The position numbers and the translations under genes were made by a program. The notes below the pieces were generated by a model. That model searched no databases and was not told the origin of the DNA. It saw only the letters and a program-made list of their open reading frames with translations. A DNA stretch of 64,000 bases from contig JAJRPJ010000008.1 in the NCBI GenBank assembly GCA_024280835.1, positions 147,730 through 211,729 of the forward strand. The letters run 5' to 3'. The DNA comes from Candidatus Zixiibacteriota bacterium. Its GTDB lineage: Bacteria; Zixibacteria; MSB-5A5; GN15; JACZUZ01. Below are positions 7,676 through 17,203 of this stretch, piece by piece (the first letter of the stretch is position 1; every line of letters starts with the position of its first letter).

Positions 7676-10249
7676 CTAAAGTCGCTTGGCGGCTCGCTTG
7701 AGCTTCGAATCAGAGCTTGGCTTTTGTTTGCCAGTCGACTTGCTACGAACTCTGCTCTTGGCTGTCTTTTTTGCTGTCTTTTTTGGAGCCGCTTTGAGAG
7801 CTTTCTGTCTTGTCGGCTGCTTGGCTGGCTTCTTATCAGAATCCAGTGGTTCGAGAGCCTTGTTGACTACTTCCAAGACATTGTCGCAGAAAACCAATTT
7901 CAAATGTTTACGGATTTCAGTAGGAACATCACGCACATCTTTACGATTGGCCTCTGGTAAAATGACAGTGTTAACACCAGCGCGATAAGCAGCTAGCAAT
8001 TTCTCTTTGACACCACCAATCGCCAGCACTTCACCACGCAAAGTCAACTCACCAGTCATCGCCAAACGAGCTTTGACAGGACGACCAGTAAACAACGAGG
8101 CCAAAGCTGTAGCCATCGCCACACCTGCCGAAGGCCCGTCTTTGGGTGTCGCGCCAGCGGGAACATGAATATGCAAATCATGCTTTTCCCAAGCGTCTTG
8201 ACTGATTTTTAGTTCATCGGCATGAGTGCGAACATATGACAAGGCCGCTTGTGCTGACTCCTGCATGACATCACCAAGTTGACCAGTCAAAGTGAACTTG
8301 TTTGTCCCAGGCATTGAGATTGCTTCAATAAACAAAGTCTCTCCGCCAACCGAAGTCCAAGCTAAGCCCGTCACCACGCCAACTAGCGAAGTCGCCGAGA
8401 CGCACTCCTGAATCTTCTTCGGTGGCCCCAGATATTTCTCGACAAGTTTCTCATCGACAACAACTTTTTTCTTCGACCCACCCGCAACTTTGCGGGCTAC
8501 CTTACGGCAAATTGAAGCAATCTCTCGCTCAATATTGCGCAAGCCTGCTTCGAGAGTGTAACTCTGAATCATATAGCGCAAGGCGCCATCAGTGAAACGT
8601 ATATTCGAGGCAGTCAAACCGTTCTCTTTAACTTGCTTAAGAACAATGTGATTCTTAGCAATCACCAACTTTTCCTGCACTGTATATCCAGACAAACGAA
8701 TGACTTCCATCCGATCACGCAATGCCGAAGGCACAGTATCCAGAACATTGGCCGTGGTAATAAACATCACCTTCGACAAATCAAATGGCACATCCAAGTA
8801 ATGATCACTAAAAGAATTGTTCTGCTCTGGATCGAGAACTTCAAGCAACGCCGAAGAAGGGTCACCACGAAAATCAGTTCCGATTTTATCAATCTCATCA
8901 AGAATAACCAGCGGATTATTTGTACCCGCCCGTTTGATTTCTTGGATAATTCGCCCAGGCATTGAGCCAATATAGGTTCTGCGATGTCCACGGATTTCGG
9001 CTTCGTCGTGCATGCCACCTAGTGACAGGCGCGCGAATTTTCTACCCATCGCACTGGCAATTGAACGACCCAGCGAAGTTTTGCCAACACCTGGAGGCCC
9101 AACCAAACACAGGATTGGACCTTTTTGATTCGGTTTGAGTTTACGCACTGCCAAAAACTCTAAGATACGCTCTTTAACTTTTTCTAGTCCGTCGTGATCT
9201 CTATCAAGAGTCTGTTTGGCTTTGCGCAAGTCTAGCGTGTCCTTGCTAGAAATCTGCCATGGCAATTCAACCAACCAATCGAGATATGTCCGCGAAACTG
9301 TATACTCAGCCGAGGAAGGATTCATACGGCTGAAACGTTCAAGCTCTTTCCTAGCGACTTTTTCGGCTTGCTCGTTCATGCCCACCGATTCGATTTTCTT
9401 TTCAAGCTCTTCGATTTCAGCGCGTTCATCAAGATCACCAAGTTCACGGCGAATGGCTTTGATTTGCTCGCGGAGAATATAGTCGCGTTGGGTTTTGCCC
9501 AATTCTTCGGAGGCCTTGCTTTGAATCTTACGTGAGAGATCAAGCACTTCAATCTCTTTGTTGACCACACTCAGCAAGAATTCCATCCGCGCAGTTGGAT
9601 TAACCAACTCCAGCAATTTTTGTTTATCCTCAACTGGGATATTGAGATTCGAGCCTACCAAATCGGCCAGCTTTGATGGAGTTTCTTGATTGATTGCTGA
9701 AATATACAACTCTTCATTGAGATAGGGAGCCAGATCAACGAGGACTTTGACCTGCTCAAGAAGATTGCGCTGGAAAGCTTCCTGTCTAACTGAACTGGAT
9801 GACTTCTCTGGAATCTCCTCGATAGTCGCTGTCAAATATGGCTCAAACTCAGTGTACTCTTTGACTCGCACACGCGCCAAACCCTGCACCAGAAAACGTA
9901 CAGTGCCATCAGGAAAACGTAGCATTTTGAGGATATTCCCCGAGCAACCAATTTCATATATTCCATCAGGACCGACATTAGTTGCATTCGAGTCACGCTG
10001 AAGAAAAAGTCCGATGCGCGTGCCTTTCATCAAAGCGTCGTCAATCAACTTCGACTGACGTTGCTCGGTAACCACCAAAGGAGCTACCAAATAGGGATAA
10101 ACGATTACTCCCTTAATCGGAAGAATCGGAATTGCTTTCTTGCTATCCTCTTCTGAAAGCGGAGGAGTATCAATCGCATCGGTGACCGCCTGAATCATGA
10201 TCTCATCGATTTCATCAGGACTCATGCGTAAATTCGTCGTATTCATCAT
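7676..10249 (-). CDS. lon: ATP-dependent protease La (Lon) with a lysine-rich tail
   Basis: An 857-residue cytoplasmic AAA+ serine protease. It has an N-terminal LAN domain (about 40-235: IPILPIKGVIVYPYLVAPL), Walker A GPPGVGKTS near residue 385, Walker B and sensor motifs (VILDEIDKIG), and a protease domain with catalytic Ser in GPSAGVAM (about 705) and Lys in GGVKEKLLAAYRAG (about 748). The family ends soon after the protease domain (LEPL here). An extra tail of about 50 residues rich in Lys, Ala, Arg and Ser (KKTAKKTAK, KSRVRSKSTGKQK) follows and may bind nucleic acid. ATG with GAAG upstream. Confidence 0.97.
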   Translation of the reverse strand: MMNTTNLRMSPDEIDEIMIQAVTDAIDTPPLSEEDSKKAIPILPIKGVIVYPYLVAPLVVTEQRQSKLIDDALMKGTRIGLFLQRDSNATNVGPDGIYEIGCSGNILKMLRFPDGTVRFLVQGLARVRVKEYTEFEPYLTATIEEIPEKSSSSVRQEAFQRNLLEQVKVLVDLAPYLNEELYISAINQETPSKLADLVGSNLNIPVEDKQKLLELVNPTARMEFLLSVVNKEIEVLDLSRKIQSKASEELGKTQRDYILREQIKAIRRELGDLDERAEIEELEKKIESVGMNEQAEKVARKELERFSRMNPSSAEYTVSRTYLDWLVELPWQISSKDTLDLRKAKQTLDRDHDGLEKVKERILEFLAVRKLKPNQKGPILCLVGPPGVGKTSLGRSIASAMGRKFARLSLGGMHDEAEIRGHRRTYIGSMPGRIIQEIKRAGTNNPLVILDEIDKIGTDFRGDPSSALLEVLDPEQNNSFSDHYLDVPFDLSKVMFITTANVLDTVPSALRDRMEVIRLSGYTVQEKLVIAKNHIVLKQVKENGLTASNIRFTDGALRYMIQSYTLEAGLRNIEREIASICRKVARKVAGGSKKKVVVDEKLVEKYLGPPKKIQECVSATSLVGVVTGLAWTSVGGETLFIEAISMPGTNKFTLTGQLGDVMQESAQAALSYVRTHADELKISQDAWEKHDLHIHVPAGATPKDGPSAGVAMATALASLFTGRPVKARLAMTGELTLRGEVLAIGGVKEKLLAAYRAGVNTVILPEANRKDVRDVPTEIRKHLKLVFCDNVLEVVNKALEPLDSDKKPAKQPTRQKALKAAPKKTAKKTAKSRVRSKSTGKQKPSSDSKLKRAAKRL

Positions 10250-10430
10250 ATCTTCAATTATCGCAAATCTTAGTTCTTAGGTTTGTTCAACACTCTTGGG
10301 ATTTCTTCGACCTGGTTCAATTGCCAAATCATTCTTCTTCTCCCTACCCAATCTCTCTCAAGAGAGCAGGATAGGTTTATACTAACTATCGACCAAAAAG
10401 CCCATCAGTCAATCGTCTCGGCTGGGGTAA

Positions 10431-11477
10431 TTAGACATTAAAGCGATAATTAATTACATCCCCATCCTGAACCACATATTCTTTGCCCTCAAGACGCATT
10501 TTGCCCTGTTTTTTGGCCTCTACATGAGTCTTGCAGGTCACATAATCATCATAGGCGATGACTTCAGCGCGGATAAAACCACGCTCAATATCAGTGTGGA
10601 TAACTCCAGCGGCTTTTTGAGCAACGCAACCACGGCGAATCGTCCAGGCGCGAGCCTCGATTTCTCCAACAGTGAAATACGGAATCAAACCCAGCAAGGT
10701 ATAGGCTTTTTGAATAACCACATCCACCGCAGGATTGAGAATCCCGAGATCTACAAGAAACTCAGCGCGTTCATCGGCTTCCATCTCGGCCAATTCCATC
10801 TCGATTTTGGCGCAAATTACCGCCACTTCACAGCGATGTGGAGTAACCCTTCCGCTGAATGACTCTTCTATTGCCTTTGCTTCGCCAAGTTTATCCTCAG
10901 CTATATTGATGACAATCAACAATGGCTTAATACTCAAGAACGTATAGCCGCGAATTTCTTTTAATTCGGCGTCAGATAGAGCCAGTTCGATCAACGGACG
11001 CTCCTCTTCAAGGGCCGCCAGACACTTCTTGAGAACTTCCAGTTCCTGCGCGCGATTAGCGGCGCCGCCCATCTTGACTACTTTCTCCAACTTGGGCACT
11101 TGTGCGTCGATCTGTGCCAAGTCATTGAGAATCATTTCGTCAATCGCGTTTTGAATATCAGAATCCGCTTCGCGAGCGCCTGTGAATGAATCGACCGTTA
11201 ACAAGAGCGCATCCATTTGCTTCAATTCGGCGAGGGCTTTAGAGTCAACTCCGCCGCCACTACCGCTTAGTCCACCCGCATCAAGCAATTCAATCTCTGC
11301 GTAGACAATCCGCTGGGCGTCAGCCAAATCGCTAAGCACACTCAAACGTTCATCTGGAACCTTAATAACAGCTCGCTGTAATTTCATCGCAGTAGGTGGA
11401 GTTTCGGTCTTTCCGCAGGCCGCGGCAAAAACTGCGCTCTTCCCTGATTGTGGTAAACCGATAATACCGATTTTCAT
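10431..11477 (-). CDS. ychF: YchF-like GTP/ATP-binding protein (Obg family)
   Basis: A 348-residue P-loop protein related to the ribosome-associated ATPase YchF/OLA1. The P-loop is GLPQSGKSAVF instead of the usual GxPNVGKST. The canonical NKxD is replaced by NIAEDKL, as in the NxxE type of YchF. A coiled-coil insert lies at about 115-175, and a C-terminal TGS-like domain (about 265-348) ends VVQDGDVINYRFNV. The family usually has about 363 residues. The altered P-loop marks a divergent branch. ATG with AAGAGG upstream. Confidence 0.85.
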   Translation of the reverse strand: MKIGIIGLPQSGKSAVFAAACGKTETPPTAMKLQRAVIKVPDERLSVLSDLADAQRIVYAEIELLDAGGLSGSGGGVDSKALAELKQMDALLLTVDSFTGAREADSDIQNAIDEMILNDLAQIDAQVPKLEKVVKMGGAANRAQELEVLKKCLAALEEERPLIELALSDAELKEIRGYTFLSIKPLLIVINIAEDKLGEAKAIEESFSGRVTPHRCEVAVICAKIEMELAEMEADERAEFLVDLGILNPAVDVVIQKAYTLLGLIPYFTVGEIEARAWTIRRGCVAQKAAGVIHTDIERGFIRAEVIAYDDYVTCKTHVEAKKQGKMRLEGKEYVVQDGDVINYRFNV

Positions 11478-11642
11478 CTAATTCTTGCCTCTTGATTGTT
11501 CTCAATAAATAGCTATATCTAGCTAACTCTTAGCTCGCTAGCAATTGCCTGACTAGCAAACAATGCCGCTGGCGGAATATAGCGCAGGACTCCGCTGGTG
11601 CAACTCTTGCTAGGGAAATAATAATGGCTATAAATAGGAAGA

Positions 11643-13103
11643 TTATCTGGACTTGCCGTTGGCTTCTCGCGCTGAGACAACTCGAACGGCGCCAAAGTCA
11701 CGTAGGTCTTCTGCGTATTGGCTGGCATCTCCACGAATTACGACAATCAAATGCGAGGGGGCGAAGATTCTCTCAGAGGTCATGCGTAAATCCGCTTGAG
11801 TCAAGTCGTTGAGCTCGGTCAGCAAAGTGTCATGGCCCTTGAACGAAAGGTCTGCCCGCATCAATTCTGCGAACCTTTCGGTAACATCATGAGCCGTCTC
11901 AAACCCAAGAGCATAGAAACCACGATAGAACTTTTTGCCCTCTTCAATTTCTCTTTTGGAAATTCGCGACTCGCGCAAAACCCGCAAAGTAGACAGCGTC
12001 TCTTTGACCGCATCAACAACTCTATCGCTTGTGCAGTCCATTTGGATTTCCATTAACGTTTGATCGGCAGAAAACGGCATCTCTGCGCGCAGGTTCGACA
12101 CCAAATCTTCAGAGCCAAGCTTTCTCCCGAGAAAAGACAATTCTGGAAAACCAGCCAACAAATGTGAAAGCATCAACTCCGCGCCAAAAGCACGCGTGTC
12201 CTTAGCGCTATCGCAAAGCGCAAAAAAACCAATCTTGGCTCCAGATGCCCCTGGGGTATCCAGCAAAAATAATTCAAGCGAGTCAGTCCTGCGCGCATTT
12301 AACTTAGCAGAGATATCTTTCTCGGGATGTTTATTTTTGTGATACGGCGAAAAAGTCTGACTGATTTCAGTGACATAGTCCTTGGCGCTAACGGCTCCAG
12401 CGGCGACGATAGAAATTCTATCGGGAGCATAGAAGCGCTGATAGAACGCCTTAACGTCCTCTAGTGTAATTGAACTAAGTTGTTCAACGTCACCCAAGGG
12501 AGAGTTTCCATAAGCAACGTCACTGAAAAACTGCTGAAAAGCAAAGTCGGACAATGTAGCGTGTCCTGCATCTTTAGCTTGAAGCGCGGCCGAAACACTG
12601 CGTTGAATCTGCCTTGCAAAAGAGGCTTCTTCAAATCTTTGCTCCATTAACATATCGCGTAACAACCGAGTGCATGAAAGAAGTTCCTTGCGTAAACAAG
12701 TTGCTGAGATTTCTACAGCATCACGAGTTACTTCTATACGCAAACGCACTCCAATAGAATCAATCAGCCGTTGAAACTCTTCGGCCTTGCGAGAGCCTGC
12801 GCCTTGACGTAACATCTGCGCCGTGACACTTGCCAATCCAGATTTTCCATCTGGATCATATTTTGAGCCAGCCCGTACCAAAATATGAAATGAGATCAAC
12901 GGTCTTTCGGACCGTTCAACAATTGAAAGTCTTAGACCATTTTGCACTATTCGCGTTTTTGAATACGGCCGTACTTTGGCAAATGAGCTGGGGACAAAAC
13001 TAGTTACAAGACTCATCAACAATAGGATTGCTCCCAATGAAACAGCCGTCTTGACAATGAAAGTTGTCTTGGTAGAGCTTCTTCTGGAGATTACTACAGT
13101 CAT
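11643..13103 (-). CDS. M16-fold peptidase-like protein, zinc motif absent (second of a pair)
   Basis: A 486-residue secreted or periplasmic protein with a hydrophobic N-terminus (about 18-42). It has the two halves of the M16 fold: N-terminal domain LISFHILVRAGSKYDPDGKSG, then the M16_C domain starting near FYQRFYAPDRISIVAAGAV. Where active M16 enzymes have GLAHxxEH, this one reads GLASVTAQM, so all three motif residues are replaced. It starts 12 bases after its upstream partner and is surely co-transcribed. In known pairs one member is active; here neither appears to be. Confidence 0.85.
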   Translation of the reverse strand: MTVVISRRSSTKTTFIVKTAVSLGAILLLMSLVTSFVPSSFAKVRPYSKTRIVQNGLRLSIVERSERPLISFHILVRAGSKYDPDGKSGLASVTAQMLRQGAGSRKAEEFQRLIDSIGVRLRIEVTRDAVEISATCLRKELLSCTRLLRDMLMEQRFEEASFARQIQRSVSAALQAKDAGHATLSDFAFQQFFSDVAYGNSPLGDVEQLSSITLEDVKAFYQRFYAPDRISIVAAGAVSAKDYVTEISQTFSPYHKNKHPEKDISAKLNARRTDSLELFLLDTPGASGAKIGFFALCDSAKDTRAFGAELMLSHLLAGFPELSFLGRKLGSEDLVSNLRAEMPFSADQTLMEIQMDCTSDRVVDAVKETLSTLRVLRESRISKREIEEGKKFYRGFYALGFETAHDVTERFAELMRADLSFKGHDTLLTELNDLTQADLRMTSERIFAPSHLIVVIRGDASQYAEDLRDFGAVRVVSAREANGKSR

Positions 13104-13115
13104 AAAATATTTACC

Positions 13116-14534
13116 TTACTTCTCATCGTCTGGAGCTTGTTGAGAGTTAGTTGCCTCATGCGGCTCAAGAAATATTGAACTGCGATTTGAAGCTCTCAAA
13201 TATTTTTGAGCGACATTCAGAACATCACTCAAGGAAATGTCATGAATACGCTCGACTCTATCGAGCCAATACATGCCGTCTCCCCAAACTTGAAAAGAGC
13301 GCGCCATCTTAGCGCTTCTGCCCAGAGCGCCGGACCACGAAGTCACGAAACGCGCTTCCATTTGGTTCTTGGCAATTGTCAGATCGGCGCCAGTCAAAGC
13401 GCCGTTTGCGCCATTCTCCAGTTCTTTTAGTAAAGCCGTCTCAGCTTCAGCAAATGTCACTCCTTGATTCAAGAACGCATAGCAATACAAGATACTCGGA
13501 TCAGAGAATTCAGCGACAGCGCCGCCAACGGTAAAACACAAACCCGATTCTGTGACAAGTCGTTGATACAAAAACGATGAACGATTACCAACCAACATTG
13601 CCGAAAGAACTTCCAATGCTAAACGATCTGGGTCGGTCAAACTTGGAGTATGGAAAGAAACAATAAACACTGGTGTCTGCAGCTCAGCGTTAACAGTCGC
13701 TCGACGCTCCTCTGTTTGCTCGGGTTCCGCGAGATAACTATGCTCGGGCTTAGGGGAGCTGGGTATGTCATCAAAAATCTCAACAACTTCTTTCAGCAAA
13801 TGCTTATTTTTGAAATTTCCGACAATGGCGAGTGTCACATTTGAGGGCTGATAGAAACGCCGCATGAACAGACGTACATCCTCTGGCTCAATAGCGCTCA
13901 ACTCCGCCTCTAGACCGTATTCATCGATTCTATATGGATGTGTCGTGTATGACTGCTTGAGTGTTTCTGTAGTCAGGGCTGAATAGATATTATTCTCTCG
14001 CCCAATTGTTCCTTCACGAATAACACTACGCTTGGCGGCTTCGACTGTCTCACGAGTAATCAGCGGATTCTCCAACCTGTCAGCTTCTATCAAAAGAACC
14101 TGACGCAACAAATCCTTGGGGAAGCGAGTTGAGAATGTCGAGTTGTCCTGCCGAACTTGGGAAGAGAAACTGCCACCTGCGGCATGCAACAGTCTCTCAC
14201 GTTCGCCTTTCCAATAACCAAGCGAACCATTATTCATAATCCACTGACAAACCTTCGCCAAACCTGCTTTCCCTGACGGGTCATCACGACCACCTACATC
14301 ATAGAGTACGGTAATCGCTATCAAGGGATCAGACTTATCCTCAAAAGACAAAACAGTAATTCCATTGGTCAAGGTTGAATCGCGCGACCCTTTAGATTTG
14401 TCACGAGGCCTAGGCCCAGCGCTTGCTGATGATACTAGCAAACTAATAAGAACTGCGCACATTATCACTGTAGACAATGTCATAGTAGGCGCTGTCGATC
14501 GAAGCTGTGATTCAGATTTGGTATATGGAAACAT
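13116..14534 (-). CDS. M16-fold peptidase-like protein, zinc motif degenerate (first of a pair)
   Basis: A 472-residue protein with a signal peptide or anchor (about 15-40, ending SASAGPRPR). It is a clear M16 homologue: LIAITVLYDVGGRDDPSGKAG, LIEADRLENPLIT, and FYQPSNVTLAIVGNF opening the C-terminal domain. The zinc-binding HxxEH is replaced in GLAKVCQWIMNNGS (K, Q and W at the ligand positions), so metalloprotease activity is unlikely. Upstream is the barrel-SppA fusion (53-base gap) and downstream the second M16 protein, which suggests an envelope-processing or scaffold operon. Confidence 0.85.
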   Translation of the reverse strand: MFPYTKSESQLRSTAPTMTLSTVIMCAVLISLLVSSASAGPRPRDKSKGSRDSTLTNGITVLSFEDKSDPLIAITVLYDVGGRDDPSGKAGLAKVCQWIMNNGSLGYWKGERERLLHAAGGSFSSQVRQDNSTFSTRFPKDLLRQVLLIEADRLENPLITRETVEAAKRSVIREGTIGRENNIYSALTTETLKQSYTTHPYRIDEYGLEAELSAIEPEDVRLFMRRFYQPSNVTLAIVGNFKNKHLLKEVVEIFDDIPSSPKPEHSYLAEPEQTEERRATVNAELQTPVFIVSFHTPSLTDPDRLALEVLSAMLVGNRSSFLYQRLVTESGLCFTVGGAVAEFSDPSILYCYAFLNQGVTFAEAETALLKELENGANGALTGADLTIAKNQMEARFVTSWSGALGRSAKMARSFQVWGDGMYWLDRVERIHDISLSDVLNVAQKYLRASNRSSIFLEPHEATNSQQAPDDEK

Positions 14535-14587
14535 AGTATTCTTTTGGCGAAAGTCCTTTTTTAGATTAGTCTTTCTTTGAATTAGTC

Positions 14588-17173
14588 TTACTCAACAGAA
14601 ATATCATATGGAAGGCGCATCAAATATTGTGTTTCGGAAAAGTTCTCCGTGTCAAAGCTCTGCGCACCGGCAGTAAGCAATTCGTTCAGAGCTGACTCTG
14701 TGGCTTGGTCCAGTTCAAAATCATTCTCGCCGACTCCTGGAATAAACGCCACCAAACGCCGCAAAGCCCGCAGTGGCGCCAGCAGTGGATTACCGCCGAA
14801 TGAAAACAGAGTTTTTCGTTTGGGGTAGATTTCAACCTGATAATCTTCCAGCCCCGCTTGGTCTGCGGTAGAACGTACAGATTCCCAAAGTCCGCCCAGA
14901 GAATCAACTAAACCGTTGGCCAAAGCCTCTCTACCAGTCCAGACTCTGCCCTCTCCGAGAGCATCAACAGAATCAGCGCTCAAACCACGCTCCTCACCAG
15001 CAATTTCGATGAACCGCTGATACAATTCGCGTAATCCATTTCTGACCTTGAGACGCTCCTTCTCTCTGAAAGGTCTGGCGATTGAATAGAAATCGGCGTT
15101 CTCGCCTTTCTTGATATAAACTTTATTGACCCCTATTTTACTGTAAAGCCCACTCAAATCAGGTTTCAAAGCAAAGATACCGATTGACCCAGTGATAGTC
15201 GCTGGATCAGCGAAAACAGTCTTGGCTGCAGAGGCGATATAGTAACCTCCCGAGGCCGCAACTCCTGACATAGAGACAATCAAAGGACGCGCGTCTTTCG
15301 CCAATTGACTCTGACGGTAAATTAAATCCGAAGCCAGAGCCGAACCACCTGGTGAATTAACCCGCAATGTGAGTCCTTGGACATTAGGATTCGCAAGAGC
15401 CTGAGCGAATCCACGCCCCATACCGCCTGGAGTTATTCCTTTTTTCACAGTGGGATCACCACCAGCGGGGCTGGAGGTAATCAATCCCTCTGCCACAACA
15501 ACAGCAATAGTCGGCCTTGTTCCCCAACTGTCGTACAATTCTCCCTCTCGAACATATTCACGCAATCCCACAGACCGTGACGCCAGAGTCTTTATCTTCT
15601 TTGGAATCTCATCTGGATAAGCCAACAAATCAATCAAGCCCAGCTTTTCGGCTTCGGTCGAAGTATATGGACCGTCATCAATAATCTGCTGAACCTTCTC
15701 TGGCGAGAAATCACGACCAGTAGCTATCCCCTCCACTAATTGCTGGTGCAGATCACCAAGCCAACGGTTGGTCATCTCACGATTTTCCTCTGATGGATCA
15801 TTTGCCATCCATTGTTCGGTCGCGGTCTTGTAGGCCCCGATTTTTTCGGCTTCTATTGTCACACCGATTTTTTCTAGTGTCTTGGCATAGAACGAAAGCT
15901 CAACCCGTAAACCAGTCAGTCCCAGATAGCTTGCCGGTGGGATAATAATTTTGTCGGCGGCGCAGGCCAAATAATAGCTGCTATTAGAAGCCGAGTTGAG
16001 ATAGACATACACCTGTTTGCCATTAGCTCGCAAAACCGCAAAGGCCTGACGTATTTCCTGAGTTTGCGCCCAACTCAAACTATTCGCCCCAACTGTCACT
16101 AGGATATTTTCAATCGACTCATCATCGGCGGCGCGATAAAAACTAGCGATATAGTCATAGAATGTTAGCTTTTGGCGTCCAAAGACTGTCTGTAATGGGT
16201 TTTCATAAATTGAGCCCGAGAGACCAACATGCAGCAAACGTTTTTGCTTTAGAATCGACTCTTGTCTTTCGCTGACTGTTCCAAAATAAGTCGTGGCGCT
16301 TCGAAAGTTATCGTTGCTGGAATGACGACTATGTCCACCTATGAAAGAATGTTCTAAGTTTACTCTGACACCGAATTCGTAATTGTCATTCTCGTTCCAT
16401 GAACCATACAAATCCAAACCACGAGTTGGTGAGCCTGTAGCTCCCAAACGAATCACACCCTCAGAAAAGTTTTGCTTATGTGACAGCGCAATCTCGGCAT
16501 CTAGTGTCAGTCGGCCATCTTTCATCGGACGAATTGCCAAACCATAAACCTGCTCAACCGCTGATTTAATTCCAGCGACCTTACCTTTGTTTAAATTCGA
16601 CCATGTTGCTCCCAGCGACCAATATGGCCCAGAGCGATAAAGCGCCCCAAGATTCCAAGCGTGACGCTTATTGAATTCCAAAGGCCCTTCGCTGACATAG
16701 CGATATGACAAACCGAATTTGAATTTACCATCAGTATCTTGGCCGTAACCAAAAATCTGTTCCTTGTAATCCTTTCCACCAGAGAGATTGGCAAGTTTGC
16801 GGCGCGTGTAGCCGAATCCCCCCAATGATGTGGCTAGTCCCCAATCCTTTGCATACTGAGAAACGCCCGAATTTGGATTGGTGTAATCAAACATTAACAT
16901 TGTAGCGGTGGATTTATTGGCCCCCAAGGCTGCGGGGTTAGTCCAAATTGATTCAGCGCCTGATACCGAAGCGACAAAGCGATGAAAATGCACACCCTCG
17001 GGAAACAATACACGAGGAGTCGCCAATGTATTGACGGCAACGAAACCAACAGCAGCCCCGCAAACAAACAGAATTACAAATGCCGCGAAAAGCGCTCTAG
17101 CGCTAATCGACAAACTAGGTGACGATGTACGCATCAGATTCATAGAAGGTAACTTTCGGTTGTTTAGTTTCAT
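14588..17173 (-). CDS. sppA: Signal peptide peptidase SppA fused to an N-terminal beta-barrel-like domain
   Basis: An 861-residue fusion. Residues about 25-50 are a membrane or signal segment. Residues about 55-300 look like an outer-membrane barrel of the PorV/UPF0164 kind (ESIWTNPAALG, FGLSYRYVSEGPL, WSLGATWSNL). From about 330 on is a double-domain 67K-type SppA (S49). The dyad residues are visible: Lys in KIGAYKTATEQW and Ser in MSGVAASGGYYIA. SppA normally digests signal peptides at the inner membrane; a barrel fusion is unusual and raises the question of location. The gene is followed by the M16-like pair. Confidence 0.88.
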   Translation of the reverse strand: MKLNNRKLPSMNLMRTSSPSLSISARALFAAFVILFVCGAAVGFVAVNTLATPRVLFPEGVHFHRFVASVSGAESIWTNPAALGANKSTATMLMFDYTNPNSGVSQYAKDWGLATSLGGFGYTRRKLANLSGGKDYKEQIFGYGQDTDGKFKFGLSYRYVSEGPLEFNKRHAWNLGALYRSGPYWSLGATWSNLNKGKVAGIKSAVEQVYGLAIRPMKDGRLTLDAEIALSHKQNFSEGVIRLGATGSPTRGLDLYGSWNENDNYEFGVRVNLEHSFIGGHSRHSSNDNFRSATTYFGTVSERQESILKQKRLLHVGLSGSIYENPLQTVFGRQKLTFYDYIASFYRAADDESIENILVTVGANSLSWAQTQEIRQAFAVLRANGKQVYVYLNSASNSSYYLACAADKIIIPPASYLGLTGLRVELSFYAKTLEKIGVTIEAEKIGAYKTATEQWMANDPSEENREMTNRWLGDLHQQLVEGIATGRDFSPEKVQQIIDDGPYTSTEAEKLGLIDLLAYPDEIPKKIKTLASRSVGLREYVREGELYDSWGTRPTIAVVVAEGLITSSPAGGDPTVKKGITPGGMGRGFAQALANPNVQGLTLRVNSPGGSALASDLIYRQSQLAKDARPLIVSMSGVAASGGYYIASAAKTVFADPATITGSIGIFALKPDLSGLYSKIGVNKVYIKKGENADFYSIARPFREKERLKVRNGLRELYQRFIEIAGEERGLSADSVDALGEGRVWTGREALANGLVDSLGGLWESVRSTADQAGLEDYQVEIYPKRKTLFSFGGNPLLAPLRALRRLVAFIPGVGENDFELDQATESALNELLTAGAQSFDTENFSETQYLMRLPYDISVE

Positions 17174-17203
17174 TTTGGAAAATGCAGAATGGGTAATCAG
17201 GCG

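Noticed and set aside
11519-11734. 71-codon minus-strand frame at the end of the M16-like gene
   Set aside because: Overlaps the real gene in another phase and has no family features.
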